Of a stretch of 64,000 nt of DNA, positions 27,546 through 39,727 are shown one piece after another. The notes beneath the pieces were generated by a model. That model saw only the letters and a list, made by a program, of their open reading frames with translations, made no database searches and was not told where the DNA came from. This DNA is from Baylisascaris procyonis. Its lineage: Eukaryota; Nematoda; Chromadorea; Rhabditida; Ascarididae. The DNA lies in contig JAZARR010000197.1 in assembly GCA_037389465.1 (NCBI GenBank), forward strand, positions 4,884,501-4,948,500. The letters are read 5' to 3'. Every line of letters starts with the position of its first letter. Within the stretch, counting starts at the first letter, position 1. The position numbers and the translations under genes are program-made.

Positions 27546-29467
27546 CTATGATTGAAATTGAATTGAATAAAATTAATTTTAAATCAATAAAAACTTAAGT
27601 TAAAAATAGTGAATTACAGAAAGCAGTTAGCATTTATTGTCAGCTATACACATAACAATTTCATTGAATAGCAATCATTCCCATCTTTGAACGGCTTCGT
27701 TATAATATAAACAAACGATGGTACTTGAAGATGTGAATAGAACGCAATTTTCGACTAGAAATGTGCAGCTGCGACCCGAATCTACTTCAATGCCTATGCC
27801 GCTCACTTAGAGTTTTATTTATAATTACGAACACATCCATCACTGAGCATCGGAGACACTTTTGCATACAATTAAGAACCATCGGAAAAAATATGCTAGA
27901 AGCCATGCCTTGAGGCTTACATGAAAAAGGTTTTTTTTTGCAACTAGGCTACTAGGCCAAATGCGATGCCCAGATGTCCTAAATCAGTGAGAAAATGTGG
28001 TTAACAAATTCTCAACAAAAGATATAGAGTCGCTTTTTCGTTGCATTCAACGAAATCCTGAAGAATGAGTGCGCCCGACTCCGTCTCTAGCATTTCCTCG
28101 TGTTGTCTTTTCTTAAAGGGGTTTTGGTGATGCATTCTTCGAATTAAGGAGGAAATTTTTTTTTTTAATTCTAGCTAACAAGCATTGATCTATTTCTAAG
28201 GTAGTTTCAAATAGGCGACACAAGTTTTAGTCCATAAAAAAATTCAGGAATTTCCGCGAAGAAATTTAGGAATCTGACGATAAATATGCCATCCGTCAAA
28301 CATATCGATCAGCAAGCTTCACCATATCGGTGACTTAATTTGACATCCAGTAGACGGTTTCGTTGTTGACGCTCCAGCCTACTTTACTACTTCATTTTCA
28401 AATGGCACTCATCTTTCATATAACTGCAATCGCTAACACAGCATAGAGTGTTTCAGGCGGTTAGTCAATCCAACATAACAAAGCATATTGCCCACAATTA
28501 TCCATGTCACATTGCTAGCAAGCCAAAAATGAACGCCAGGTCAATTCTTTAGTGATAGTGAATAAAAATGAATTTTCTGTCGTATTTTCATTAACCTCTC
28601 TCAGGTCACAAAGAGTGAAAATAGAGGCGAAAATATTGTAAACTTAGCAGTTAATAAACCATCAATAAAATCGTATAAAAATAATGAAAGTTGACCGATA
28701 GAAATTTCCCACTTATATTTATTCGTCAAAACGAAATCACCCTCATGAGCACAATGATTCATCGGCGAACTAGTTCCTCCCTTCCATTTTTCTCATTCCC
28801 CTTCCTTAATTCTTCTATTTAAACAACTCCATGAAACTCTCTCAAGTATTAGTAAAAATTTCAATATTCTTGTGATTACTTTATATGCTACAACGACGCC
28901 TTTAATACAATTAAACTGAAGTTATCACTAATCATAAAAGGTAAGCAATTTATAAAGCGATCAATAAAAACAATAAAAAAACCATTGTGAAAAAAAAACT
29001 TTCATAAAATAAGCTGTGCAAAAAAAAAAAGCCTAACCATAGATATTAGATGAACGAAAAAAATGTACATATGAAAAGCGAAAACAGAGATTGAAACTGA
29101 GGGTTTGCGAGCGCAACCACCGGAAATCATTAAAACTGAACGACGACAATCGATACGGGCGTTCATAATTTCATCGAGATCGATTGCAATTGAATCTCGT
29201 GGAATGAAATTGTTGCTGATTGTGTCATAGTGACAATAATTAATAGTCCCGTCTTTAAATGCCTCCTTAATCATTCCACTCTTTATAGTGCAACATTAAT
29301 ACTGGAATCTTAACGTTAAATTTATTACTCATAAATAATATAAGCAAATATTTATTATAATTTATAGTAATCAAGTAAATAAGTAAAAAAAAACATTCAA
29401 ATGAAGTTGAATAAATTTCAGCTGCTTGACCTATTCGATTGCAATAGCACTTAATTTTCTACCGGCA

Positions 29468-29632
29468 ATTTCGATTCAAATTCGTCGTTTCTTTAGACTT
29501 GATTCAAATTCAGATTCTTCATTGCTTCAAAACTGATTCAGATTCAGCTTCTTCCAACATTCAAATCGATCCAGATTGAGATATTCCGCTTCTTCCAAAT
29601 CGATTCACATTTAAATTCTTTGTTTCCATAAA
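29468..29632. repeat. degenerate GATTCAAATTC-type repeat
   Basis: Imperfect direct repeats of about 45-50 bp built on gattcaaattcagattcttc and variants (gattcagattcagcttcttc, aatcgattcacatttaaattc). They are too diverged to fix unit ends. Confidence 0.55.
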
Positions 29633-29820
29633 AATGTGACGTTAATGGAATTCATCAACTATTAGTTAAGTAAGATTTATTGACTGCAATTGTTTAAAAA
29701 TAAATCTTTGCAACAAATGATCAAGGGGAATTCAGTAAGTAATTGCCAATCATAAATATGACCCATATCCTCTCATAATGCCACTTTCATAAATCATGAA
29801 ACTTTTTGATGCACTATCGA

Positions 29821-30073
29821 TACTATTATACACAGACACACAGGCACACACAGACACGCAAAGAGGCACACATTAAGGCACATACAGACACACGGACAGA
29901 CAAACACACAGGCACACATACACAGACACATACACAAACACATGCACATATACACACGTACACATATATGCATACACGCACACATACACATACACGTGCA
30001 CAAACACACACATACACATACACACATACATATACACATACACGAACAAATACACATACACATACACACACAA
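29821..30073. repeat. CA-rich alternating purine/pyrimidine tract
   Basis: About 250 bp of ACAC/CACATA/CACAGA with only isolated interruptions, leaving several frames open on both strands by composition alone. Such alternating tracts can adopt left-handed DNA. No coding interpretation is warranted. Confidence 0.95.
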
Positions 30074-30985
30074 ATTAAGTGAGAGGGGCAAAATATATTG
30101 ATTAATAATGGGTAAAATGTCACATTAAGATCAGCATATAAAGCAAGAATTAGAATCAATAATTATTTAACAATGGAAATAGTGCAAATATTATATGCAA
30201 AATATGCTTTCATCCACATAATCAGAAATTCAAAAAAAAACAAATAAATAAACAAATAAATAAATAAATAAATCGATATGCAAAAAAAAAGAGGAAATGA
30301 GGATGTCATAGGGTCTGCTTTCGCGGCTGTGACCGTCAAGTCAACCAGTTTCATAAATTAATAAATGACTATCTAACTATAGAAAATTAACCCTTTACTC
30401 TAGAAAAAACAAAAACTTTTTGGAAATAAGCACTGCAGAAAATTTGCTAAAAACCTTAGAGATTTCGAAAAAAAATTCCAATCTAAAGTGTCAAACTTTT
30501 GATTTCATTCTCAGCTAAACTATCAAGTGATCAAAAAAAAATTATCATTTCTGGATGGTTGAATTAAAACGGTTTTTAGTATACAATTTATCAGCTGAAT
30601 TTTATTTCCATAGAAAAACGATTTTCAATGAAAATTTTTATTTATTTATTTCGAGCAGAAATTGTAACAGGTAAGTTAAAGTTTTTATCTTTAAAAAAGC
30701 GCTATGAACTTCGAAAAAAAGTATATGTGAAAACATCTAATAAAAAAAATACGGGAAAAAATTAAATTTGTAATTCAACCGATCAGATCACTTGAAGGAA
30801 ATCTTCTCGAAAAATTTCGTTTTTTGTTTCGAAGCGATAAATTTTAGAGAGAATATTAGTGGAAATAAATTACGTAGGAAATTTTTTTTTTAACACATCT
30901 GAACGTCCTTCAATCGATCGTCACATGTTCTAAACGAAGATCAATTACATCGCATCGTTAGTGCAAATGCAATCAGCATGAATCC

Positions 30986-31141
<156 letters not shown>

Positions 31142-32031
31142 CCCATCCCCATCGTCCCAAAATGATGCTATTGTGCGTAATTATCTAGATCAGCCTCATA
31201 ATCTAGGCATACCAATTTCATCAGTTTGCATGATTCGTTAAAAATTTACTACTTTGCAAAATTACTAGATTCTAGATGCAAAGAGCTTCGATCAGATATA
31301 TTGTAAAAGATGGCGCATGAGTTGAATGTGAGCTTACTGCAGTTAATTTGCATATTATGCAAATTTGGTGCACTACATTTGCATATAAATATGGGAAGGC
31401 ATTCGATTAATGAATAACAAAATAAAGTTCACTTTTTCTTCAATGCAACAAAAAAAAAAAAGAAATTTCAATTTGGACATGACGAGAATAACGTATATCG
31501 CATAGATTTCGATCCTATAAAAATGAATAAAATGCGATGGCAAACGTCTCATAGAGCAAAGCGCTCTTTTGTAGAGCATTCTATTATGTAACGACGTTTA
31601 AAAGCAAAAAAAATGGTTATCAGAATTATTGAAATCAATTTAGCCATCCGTAGAGGGATTGAAATGAATCCTATTCATGAATCAGATCAGTAAAAAATCA
31701 GTTCCAACATTTACGAATGCGTCTGATTCACAAAGAGATCAAAAGCACCTCATCCTCAATCATTTTTTTGGTATTCCAGTTTCTGTGTTTCTATGAATCA
31801 TTTCTGATATTCTCACTCTCGAAAGCCTCAGGCTCCAGTTTAGAATCGAAGGTAACGATCTAGGAGGCACTTTGAAATTTCACCTCTTTCCCTTTCTCGT
31901 TGCAGAGATTGCAAAAATTTTCGCATGCAATCAACTATTTTTGGCAACATTTTCCACAATGTCTTACCAGTCACAGTTTGTTTCAAAAATATGCATTCAT
32001 TGGTTTGCAAATCTGATGAGCATATCATGGA

Positions 32032-32109
32032 GTGCAAATGTGCAAAATGCAAATTTGCAAAGTGCAAATGTGCAAAATGCAAATTTGCAAAGTGCAAATG
32101 TGCAAAATG
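32032..32109. repeat. 30-bp tandem repeat of TGCAAA motifs
   Basis: 2.6 perfect copies of a 30-bp unit that starts gtgcaaatgtgcaaaatgca and itself consists of three TGCAAA-type submotifs. ATGCAAAT-like octamers recur in each unit. Plus-strand translation gives a Cys/Lys-rich peptide and minus-strand a His/Leu-rich one; neither has a supported gene. Confidence 0.95.
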
Positions 32110-34246
32110 AGATTTAAAAAAAAAAAAACAACAAACCATTAGCATTTGATGTGTACGAAAGTTCTTATTTCAAAAGAAACGCAAGAATTTTCACATGCAT
32201 TAAAATTCTAATGGCCTCTTTTGTCGAAGAAAAAAAAACTTCATTTATCTCTTTTAATCTTAAGAATAAAGAAAGACTCGCGTTTTACGTTCATATTTAG
32301 CTTTTAATAAATCGTCTTATAGAGGTTTTTTTTGGAGGATCTGTTTTTTTCGGCATATGCAAGTTTTGGACGTAAATTATTATAATCAGATGTAATTATC
32401 GAAGATTAGTATGATATAAACCGTTATGCTAATATTCCTCCCTCTTGTCCAATCTGTAGACATTAAATCCATCATTGAGTTCAAATCTGTTACTAAGTCT
32501 AAACGTATTACTGAGTAACATTTGAAGACCACACAGATTGGCAAAATAGATAATGAATATGATGAAAAAAGTTATCTGAAGATCACACTCATAGCACCTC
32601 TCGTATATTGCCTCTTTCATAACGCATTATGAAATAACGAATTAGATCATAGTTCTGAATATTGATACCGTGGATCGTTCATAAGGCATTTTCAGCATAA
32701 CATCAAAACAGATAAAAACAGAAAAAAAGGAGTTTTATATTTAATTTTCTAGACTTTAAAATTTGAAAATCAAGGAAGCGTTTCTGAAACCATCAAAAGA
32801 CCAAGACAATAGGGCAGTGGGGAGAACGTGTACATACACATTTACCAGTCAAAAATTTACCAGAGTAGGTAAAAACATTTACCCACTCGAACATGTGAAT
32901 CAGTGAAAGCGATCAGTAAGTTGGCCATTGCAATTTTACGCGATCATGTGTTGTTGGATCTTAGAAGTTGAATAGCATTGAGTTAATTGAAACATGTTTA
33001 ATAGTGCATAACTTTTAATATGAAGATGAGCTAATATGACGATAATCAGCATTTATCGATCCATTGCAGCATTATAAAGCGTTAGTGGCGGAGCAGTGTT
33101 ACACTTTTGCACAAATGTACCGTGAAGTTGTTGCTCCCGATATCTGGATTCTCGCGATCTGCGCTTCTATTACGGTACCAGAATTAGATACCGTAAGTGG
33201 TTGTTAGGCTACAAATACATGTACAGTTCATCTCTGTAGCGTGAAATCATTTTTGAGTCAGATTCCATCGAAAATTCATCAGGCCAGCACTTGGTCAGGA
33301 CTTTCGAGTTAGAACTCAGCAAATTTTGCATAAAGAAAAGTCCGCATCCATATTCCTTCCTGATTGTATGCAAGATTTCAAGCACAGAAAATTTCACCAT
33401 CACGCATTCAATATCGAAGGAATCCTTCATCTAAGAATGAGTTATAACTTGATTAAGAAGTTCATTTTGAGACCTACCTTAGGTCATAGGTCAGATTATT
33501 AGATCGTAGATCATGTTATCTAGTCAGCCTGCACTTACCAAATCTCTTAGCCGTTCCTTTTTGGGGGGCAAGAAGTAGAAGCAAATATACATACATGATG
33601 AATAAGAGCGTAATTTTCAACAAACTTAAATAATCGACGAATTCGGAAAAAAATCGCCGAGAGAGAATAGACCTGCGGATAGCGGAGGATAGTGCGGAAC
33701 GTCGCTATTGGGTTCGTTGCATGTAAACGGCACATGGATCAATGTGAGCGCATTTGAAGGCCTATCACTGAGTTCGTGACGCGTTTGTGGATGCACTAGA
33801 GCGCATAAAAAATGCTAAGCCGAATGATGTATGCTCGAAGCACAAAGAACGTAGAAAAAAATTACTTCTCATAACGCCCTCTTCGATGAACGTTGCGTAA
33901 CATAAACTTGGCTATTTTTACGCTCACCAATGTTCAATGCTAATATTCTAACAACTAGAATTTTCGTTATTTCAACTTTTTAAAATCTTTTTCTATTGTT
34001 TTGTCAAAATTTAAACAAAAATTTTTTGCAATTATTCTTTAAATTGCTCTATTCCACCGATCGTGAACACTATCGAATATATCAATGACATGAAGGAGGT
34101 TTCACAATGGAATGAGATCACTAAAAACTTTACGTTATGAATGGTGAATTTGTTTATTTGTGTAGTATTTTATGATTTAATATTTTCAGTAAATACTTAT
34201 GAAGGAAAGTTGGTTGGTTTTGATGCAAAGTTTTGAAATTTTTACA

Positions 34247-34347
34247 GGTAGATATGAATAGACGCAGGTAGATTTGTATAAACGGAGGTAGGTTTTTGAA
34301 TAGCCAAAGGTAGATTTTGAACAGCCGGAAGTAGATTTAATTAGCCA
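34247..34347. repeat. five-unit 20-22 bp minisatellite
   Basis: Five imperfect units beginning GGTAGAT/GGTAGGT and ending in ATAGCC/ACAGCC-like triplets, with clear divergence between units. Confidence 0.75.
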
Positions 34348-34832
34348 TATGTTTTTTTAGTGAGGTAAATATTAAAAATTATCTTACTTCTTTATTAATC
34401 TTTGTTCAACTAATTTTTCAACGATCGATAACGATAATTGAGCAATTTTATTCATTTAATTTCCCTTTATTATGTATAAATGAGCAAAAAATTATATAAA
34501 AATCACCAATTGATACTATGTGAATTTTTTTTCTAAATAACTGTTTATTGCGATGAAACATTCCAATAAGAAATTGATAAGAGAACAGCAAAAAGAACTT
34601 TATTATTATAAAAACAGCGCACATTTATCAAGCAATAAAGAAAAGCACACAGAAACGCTTCTATAAATTAAATGATCAAAGATCAGAGGTATTGGCAGTA
34701 ATACGCTTGACAGTAATATGTAATATAAATGCATTTATAGCACATATGTTATGCATCTATTTCATAAATTACACAATTTTAAAGAGTGACGAATGATTTA
34801 AATATATTGATTGATTTTAATTACCATTACTA

Positions 34833-34836
34833 CATA

Positions 34837-34880
<44 letters not shown>
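34833..34880. repeat. (TA)n microsatellite
   Basis: About 48 bp of TA with one C interruption. Confidence 0.97.
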
Positions 34881-35937
34881 TGGTTCAATCTGCAGCACTA
34901 TTCATCAAAGCGATGTAACGTTTTATGCCAATCATTGTATGTGATTTTTCGTTGAAAATTTAATTTTTATTGATACACGTTCTTGAAATAAAATTCACAA
35001 CTTGCTAAGCATATAGATTGCTTATGCTAATATATGGATCCGGAAAAGCTAGAATTATTGGCCGAATCCTGGTTAGCCAGGTGACATTCAGGTTGCAGTT
35101 TCACCATGAATTCCCCTCCATATTCTCGTTTAAATTGCGTAATCAAAGTGCAAAGTTTCGAGATTAAAGCAGATTTTTAATTAACCTTGTGCCTGAGGGC
35201 AAAAAAAGTTTGTCGATGTGTGCCGCCTGTTAAGGTCGAAGGGAACAGTAAATCACACTTTATTGCATCAGGGTTCAATCCCTCACGTATACATCACATT
35301 TTATTAAAACATTTGTGCAATCGGCGTGTTTAGTGGATGGATGTGGCAAGTTGTATCCGAACGGTGCTTCAGCTACTTTCTTCACTTGTTTACTTCTTAC
35401 GATCTATTGTTGAGTAAATGTTTGTTACATGTCATAGAATTGTAGTTATTATATCGAAAATGCTTTTATTTTCCATTCAAAAAAAATTGTAAACAATTTT
35501 CTTTCTATTTCACATAATTGATAATAATAATTACTAATGTTTATTATTGTTAGCAATATTATATGCTAAATTTTTTTCTTTATAATTTTCTATAAAGTAG
35601 AGTAATTTGTATAACATCCATAGAAATCAATAAATGAATTATGTTCAATGTAAACTGCAATAATTTTAATCCTATATCTCTATTCGTTCTAATCGCATGC
35701 ACCTGTTAGCTTAGAATTTTGGATATTAACGAAAGAATGGATGTATTTGCTTGAGCCTTTCTCAGTGTAGAACTCCTTCATTGATGAGCTTGAATTACTT
35801 ATAAAACTCTCATCGACGCTCTTTTATTAAACTTATCATTCATCTTACATAACTGCATTGCATGTCTCATTTGGAGACGTGTTTTCTGAACCTACTGGCA
35901 GAAAATATTTTTTTTGGCTGTTGGATAAGCTAAAGTA

Positions 35938-36038
35938 TATAAATAAATAAATAAATAAATAAATAAATATATAAATATATATAATAAATAAATAATAAAT
36001 AAGTAAAGTATATAGTAAATAAATAAATAAATAAATAA

Positions 36039-36086
<48 letters not shown>
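35938..36086. repeat. compound (AAAT)n / (TA)n microsatellite
   Basis: Two blocks of AAATA repeats, separated by taagtaaagtatatag, run into a TA array. The first block and the second block are near-duplicates of each other, suggesting a local duplication. Confidence 0.95.
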
Positions 36087-36089
<3 letters not shown>

Positions 36090-36743
36090 TCTCACTGGAA
36101 AATATTTCTCATAATTTTCTGCACAATATCGTTGCAACATGAGTGCTAAGCAAGAATATGATCGTTATTGACCGTAATGCCTTATGTAACGTCGAATTAA
36201 ACGGTAGAAAGTGATCAGAAGTGATTCGATCATAAAAGTTGCTATCAGTTAGCCTTTGCATTCAAAAAAAAAAAATCGTTTGAGCAATAATATTTCGTTA
36301 AAGTCTTACATAGAAATTTTATTACACTATTTTTAAATTTTCACTATAGAAAAACATATCAGAAAACTTTTTAGTGGCGCTCTTGTCGGGTAGCGTTTTT
36401 GTTATTGGCACTTCACAATATAGGGGGACTTTTGCTGGTTATGTTTTGACAGAATCTAATAGATTGATATGGGGAGAATGATCTATGAAAAAGATCTATG
36501 AATGATTATCTTTATTTGTAGCAATAATCAGCGTTTCGTTGAGAGCATTCGGTCCTTTGTTCGGCTCGAATTAAAATCATTCAGATTATTTCATTATATA
36601 TATTTGAAATATTCAAATCCTTTTTTTCGTATGTGATATAGATATCATTAGGTTGCTTAAGCTTCTTTTCGAATATCTGAGGCATTGTAGCGTTTCCTCT
36701 TGTATCTCGTATAGATTTTCCCCTCTCTACGCACTTTTGGTAC

Positions 36744-36797
<54 letters not shown>
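36744..36797. repeat. (TA)n microsatellite
   Basis: Uninterrupted TA array of about 54 bp. Confidence 0.97.
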
Positions 36798-36800
<3 letters not shown>

Positions 36801-37833
36801 TAAAATTATTTGAAGCTATGCATATAGAATTCATTGGATGCCATCAAATATATATGACATTTGTATAGGGAATTTTTATCTAAACGACAAACGAGTGCTC
36901 CAGCTAAAGTTGTAAAAGTGAGCTGCTTCCATAGCATAGATGATCGTTGAACATCTACGATTAGATTTCACTATGTTTGAGCAATGTTCGCCTTCAGCGA
37001 GAGAGAAAAAAAACGAAACATACACGTTGCGATATTTTAGCGACCACCTAATACCACATAGTCGGCTATCATCAATGTATATATGCCCTCATCCATTGTG
37101 CACGTGACCAGCTGCCATCTCAGGTATACACTAATCAAAATCATTATCATTACTCAATACAATTACCATTTATATCAACGAATGTTTGCGTTGATATAAA
37201 TAATTCAAAATGCACAAATTTCACACTTTCTTTGAAGTAAAAAGTAAGGTAGGGTTGATCTTGAACATGTTATCAGACAATGTGCTGTAAGATGTATGCA
37301 ACAAATATGTGCCTCGATATGAGACTATAATGGCTTGCATTAATAATCGTTTATAGTTGCACGTTTCGGCAATCTCACCTATAACGATGCAAAGGTACAA
37401 AGGTACAGTCACTAATAGAAACACTCTATATTTATCAACGATCATTAGCACGTTGCAGTTGCTGTTTAACGAATCATAGAACAGTGTTTTTGTAATCATA
37501 CACCATTTTATTAAGTTTTGGAGATAGGCATCTTTCAAACTCAAGCTTTTCTCACGTCTTAGAATTGCCTATATCGAGGTATAGCCTAATAACTAAACTA
37601 AACGGTTCAAGCTTGAAGGAGTGTTAATAATTTTCGAAGTGAATTTTAGCTTCTAAGCAATCTTTAATTGACCGGGAATATAGATTTACTAAAATTCGAA
37701 ATAAATAAATAAATAATCGAATTATATGAATAAACGATTAAATGCATTCGACAAGACTGGAGTTCGTTGTGGCAAACACAAACAATTTGAAAAGGACGAA
37801 AAAGCGCTTTCGATTTATTTCATGGCTCGTAAA

Positions 37834-38673
37834 CGTGTTGATTGCATTTTTTGCAATAAATGTGTCGATTGCATTTTTTGCAATAAATGTGTCGATTGCA
37901 TTTTTTGCAATAAATGTGTCGATTGCATTTTTTGCAATAAATGTGTCGATTGCATTTTTTGCAATAAATGTGTCGATTGCATTTTTTGCAATAAATGTGT
38001 CGATTGCATTTTTTGCAATAAATGTGTCGATTGCATTTTTTGCAATAAATGTGTCGATTGCATTTTTTGCAATAAATGTGTCGATTGCATTTTTTGCAAT
38101 AAATGTGTCGATTGCATTTTTTGCAATAAATGTGTCGATTGCATTTTTTGCAATAAATGTGTCGATTGCATTTTTTGCAATAAATGTGTCGATTGCATTT
38201 TTTGCAATAAATGTGTCGATTGCATTTTTTGCAATAAATGTGTCGATTGCATTTTTTGCAATAAATGTGTCGATTGCATTTTTTGCAATAAATGTGTCGA
38301 TTGCATTTTTTGCAATAAATGTGTCGATTGCATTTTTTGCAATAAATGTGTCGATTGCATTTTTTGCAACAATAAATGTGTCGATTGCATTTTTTGCAAT
38401 AAATGTGTCGATTGCATTTTTTGCAATAAATGTGTCGATTGCATTTTTTGCAATAAATGTGTCGATTGCATTTTTTGCAATAAATGTGTCGATTGCATTT
38501 TTTGCAATAAATGTGTCGATTGCATTTTTTGCAATAAATGTGTCGATTGCATTTTTTGCAATAAATGTGACGATTGCATTTTTTGCAATAAATGTGTCGA
38601 TTGCATTTTTTGCAATAAATGTGTCGATTGCATTTTTTGCAATAAATGTGTCGATTGCATTTTTTGCAACAAA
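37834..38673. repeat. 27-bp satellite/minisatellite, 31 near-identical units
   Basis: 840 bp made of 31 head-to-tail units. The unit is tgtgtcgattgcatttt followed by ttgcaataaa. I see only four departures: the first unit starts cgtgtt instead of tgtgtc, one unit near 38371 has a 3-bp insertion (caa), one near 38567 reads tgtgac, and the last has caacaaa. The unit length is a multiple of three and stop-free in two frames on each strand, so four long open frames of about 290-330 codons cross it. Every unit contains the perfect inverted repeat ATTGCA-ttttt-TGCAAT. No start context, splice signals or protein family supports coding. Confidence 0.98.
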
Positions 38674-39660
38674 GTTAATTTCAGGGCTGAACGATGCAAT
38701 GAAATCTGACAATACCTAATTAACGGGAAACAATGATCTAGTCGATAAGAGTTTGCATTTCTTAACGACCATATCCAACATTATCAAAGCGTCAGCTCGA
38801 TGCCAATAAAACATTGAAAGAATATCGCAATTAGAATATTGCAGAAATGCAAATATCTTGCAATAGAACATACGATATCATAGACCTCTATTCATTCATA
38901 TTTTGCAAAGTAAAATGGATAATAACATCCTTAAATTTTAATTTTTTTGCAATGAGAAATTTCTAACGTTTTTTTTTTCTAACCTCTTTCTAACCTCTTT
39001 AAGCAATAATTTAATAATTGAAATTGAATTTCATAGTCTTATGTGTATGAATCTCTTAAAAATGTTTTTTGATCCCCTATCGTTATCGGTAAAGGTTTTC
39101 TTTTTTCTTTTTTTTTAATAGCGATATATATATCATTGATATGATCTCTAAAATGTTTATTAACGCACATTTTGTTATCCAATGTCATAAAGCTTGCTCA
39201 TTTATTCCTTATCTTTTAAACATTCTTTAATAAATTTTGTGTTGATTTGTGCTCCATTCAAAGATTAATGAGCTGCATAATTTTTTTTTAATGCATTTTT
39301 TTTTTTTTTTGCATTTTATGTATTTTGTGCATATCGCTTATTAGCCGAACTCTAAATGTAGGATGATTAAAGACCTTAACGATAAGTAGAATATCATTAA
39401 AATTGTTGGAGGATTTTTTTTGAGAATATGGTAGATCAAATCGTCAACGGTAGATTAATAATACAAATATTTTCATCCTCAATTTTATTGACTATCTTTT
39501 AATGCGATTAAATCTTTCATTCCTTCTCATCTCTACGAACATATCGATCAACAACTTTCTATAATGTTCTACCAAATTGATCATAGCCAATATTATCTAC
39601 TGCGAAATTATTTAATAATTAAAAAATAAATATAAAGGATAAGATGAGTTGCATTAAACA

Positions 39661-39727
39661 TGAGGTATACTTGAGTTCGAGATACAGCTCGAGGTAGCTC
39701 AAGGTGCAGATCGAGGTAGCTCGACCT
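39661..39727. repeat. small direct repeat cluster (CGAGGTAGCTC)
   Basis: cgaggtagctc occurs twice exactly, with related gagatacagctc nearby. No gene is associated with it. Confidence 0.6.

Noticed and set aside
29002..29274. Minus-strand open stretch reading like a coding exon upstream of the secretory gene
   Set aside because: The gene already begins with a complete signal peptide at 25418 and no phase-matched join could be shown.
33209..33430. Minus-strand open stretch of 73 codons
   Set aside because: Isolated, no homology pattern, chance length.
35265..35295. B-box-like GGGTTCAATCCC suggesting a tRNA or SINE
   Set aside because: No A-box or cloverleaf arms could be found upstream.
37221..37544. 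107-codon minus-strand open stretch with a hydrophobic segment
   Set aside because: No recognisable family pattern, no adjoining exons, and a length expected a few times by chance in 64 kb of AT-rich DNA.
37834..38673. CRISPR-like look of a regular short-unit array
   Set aside because: Units are directly adjacent with no spacers, and the context is a eukaryotic genome.
37726..38719. Four long overlapping open frames, including a Cys-rich nonapeptide repeat protein
   Set aside because: They arise because the 27-bp unit happens to lack stops in four frames; there are no splice signals, family matches or coding bias favouring one frame.
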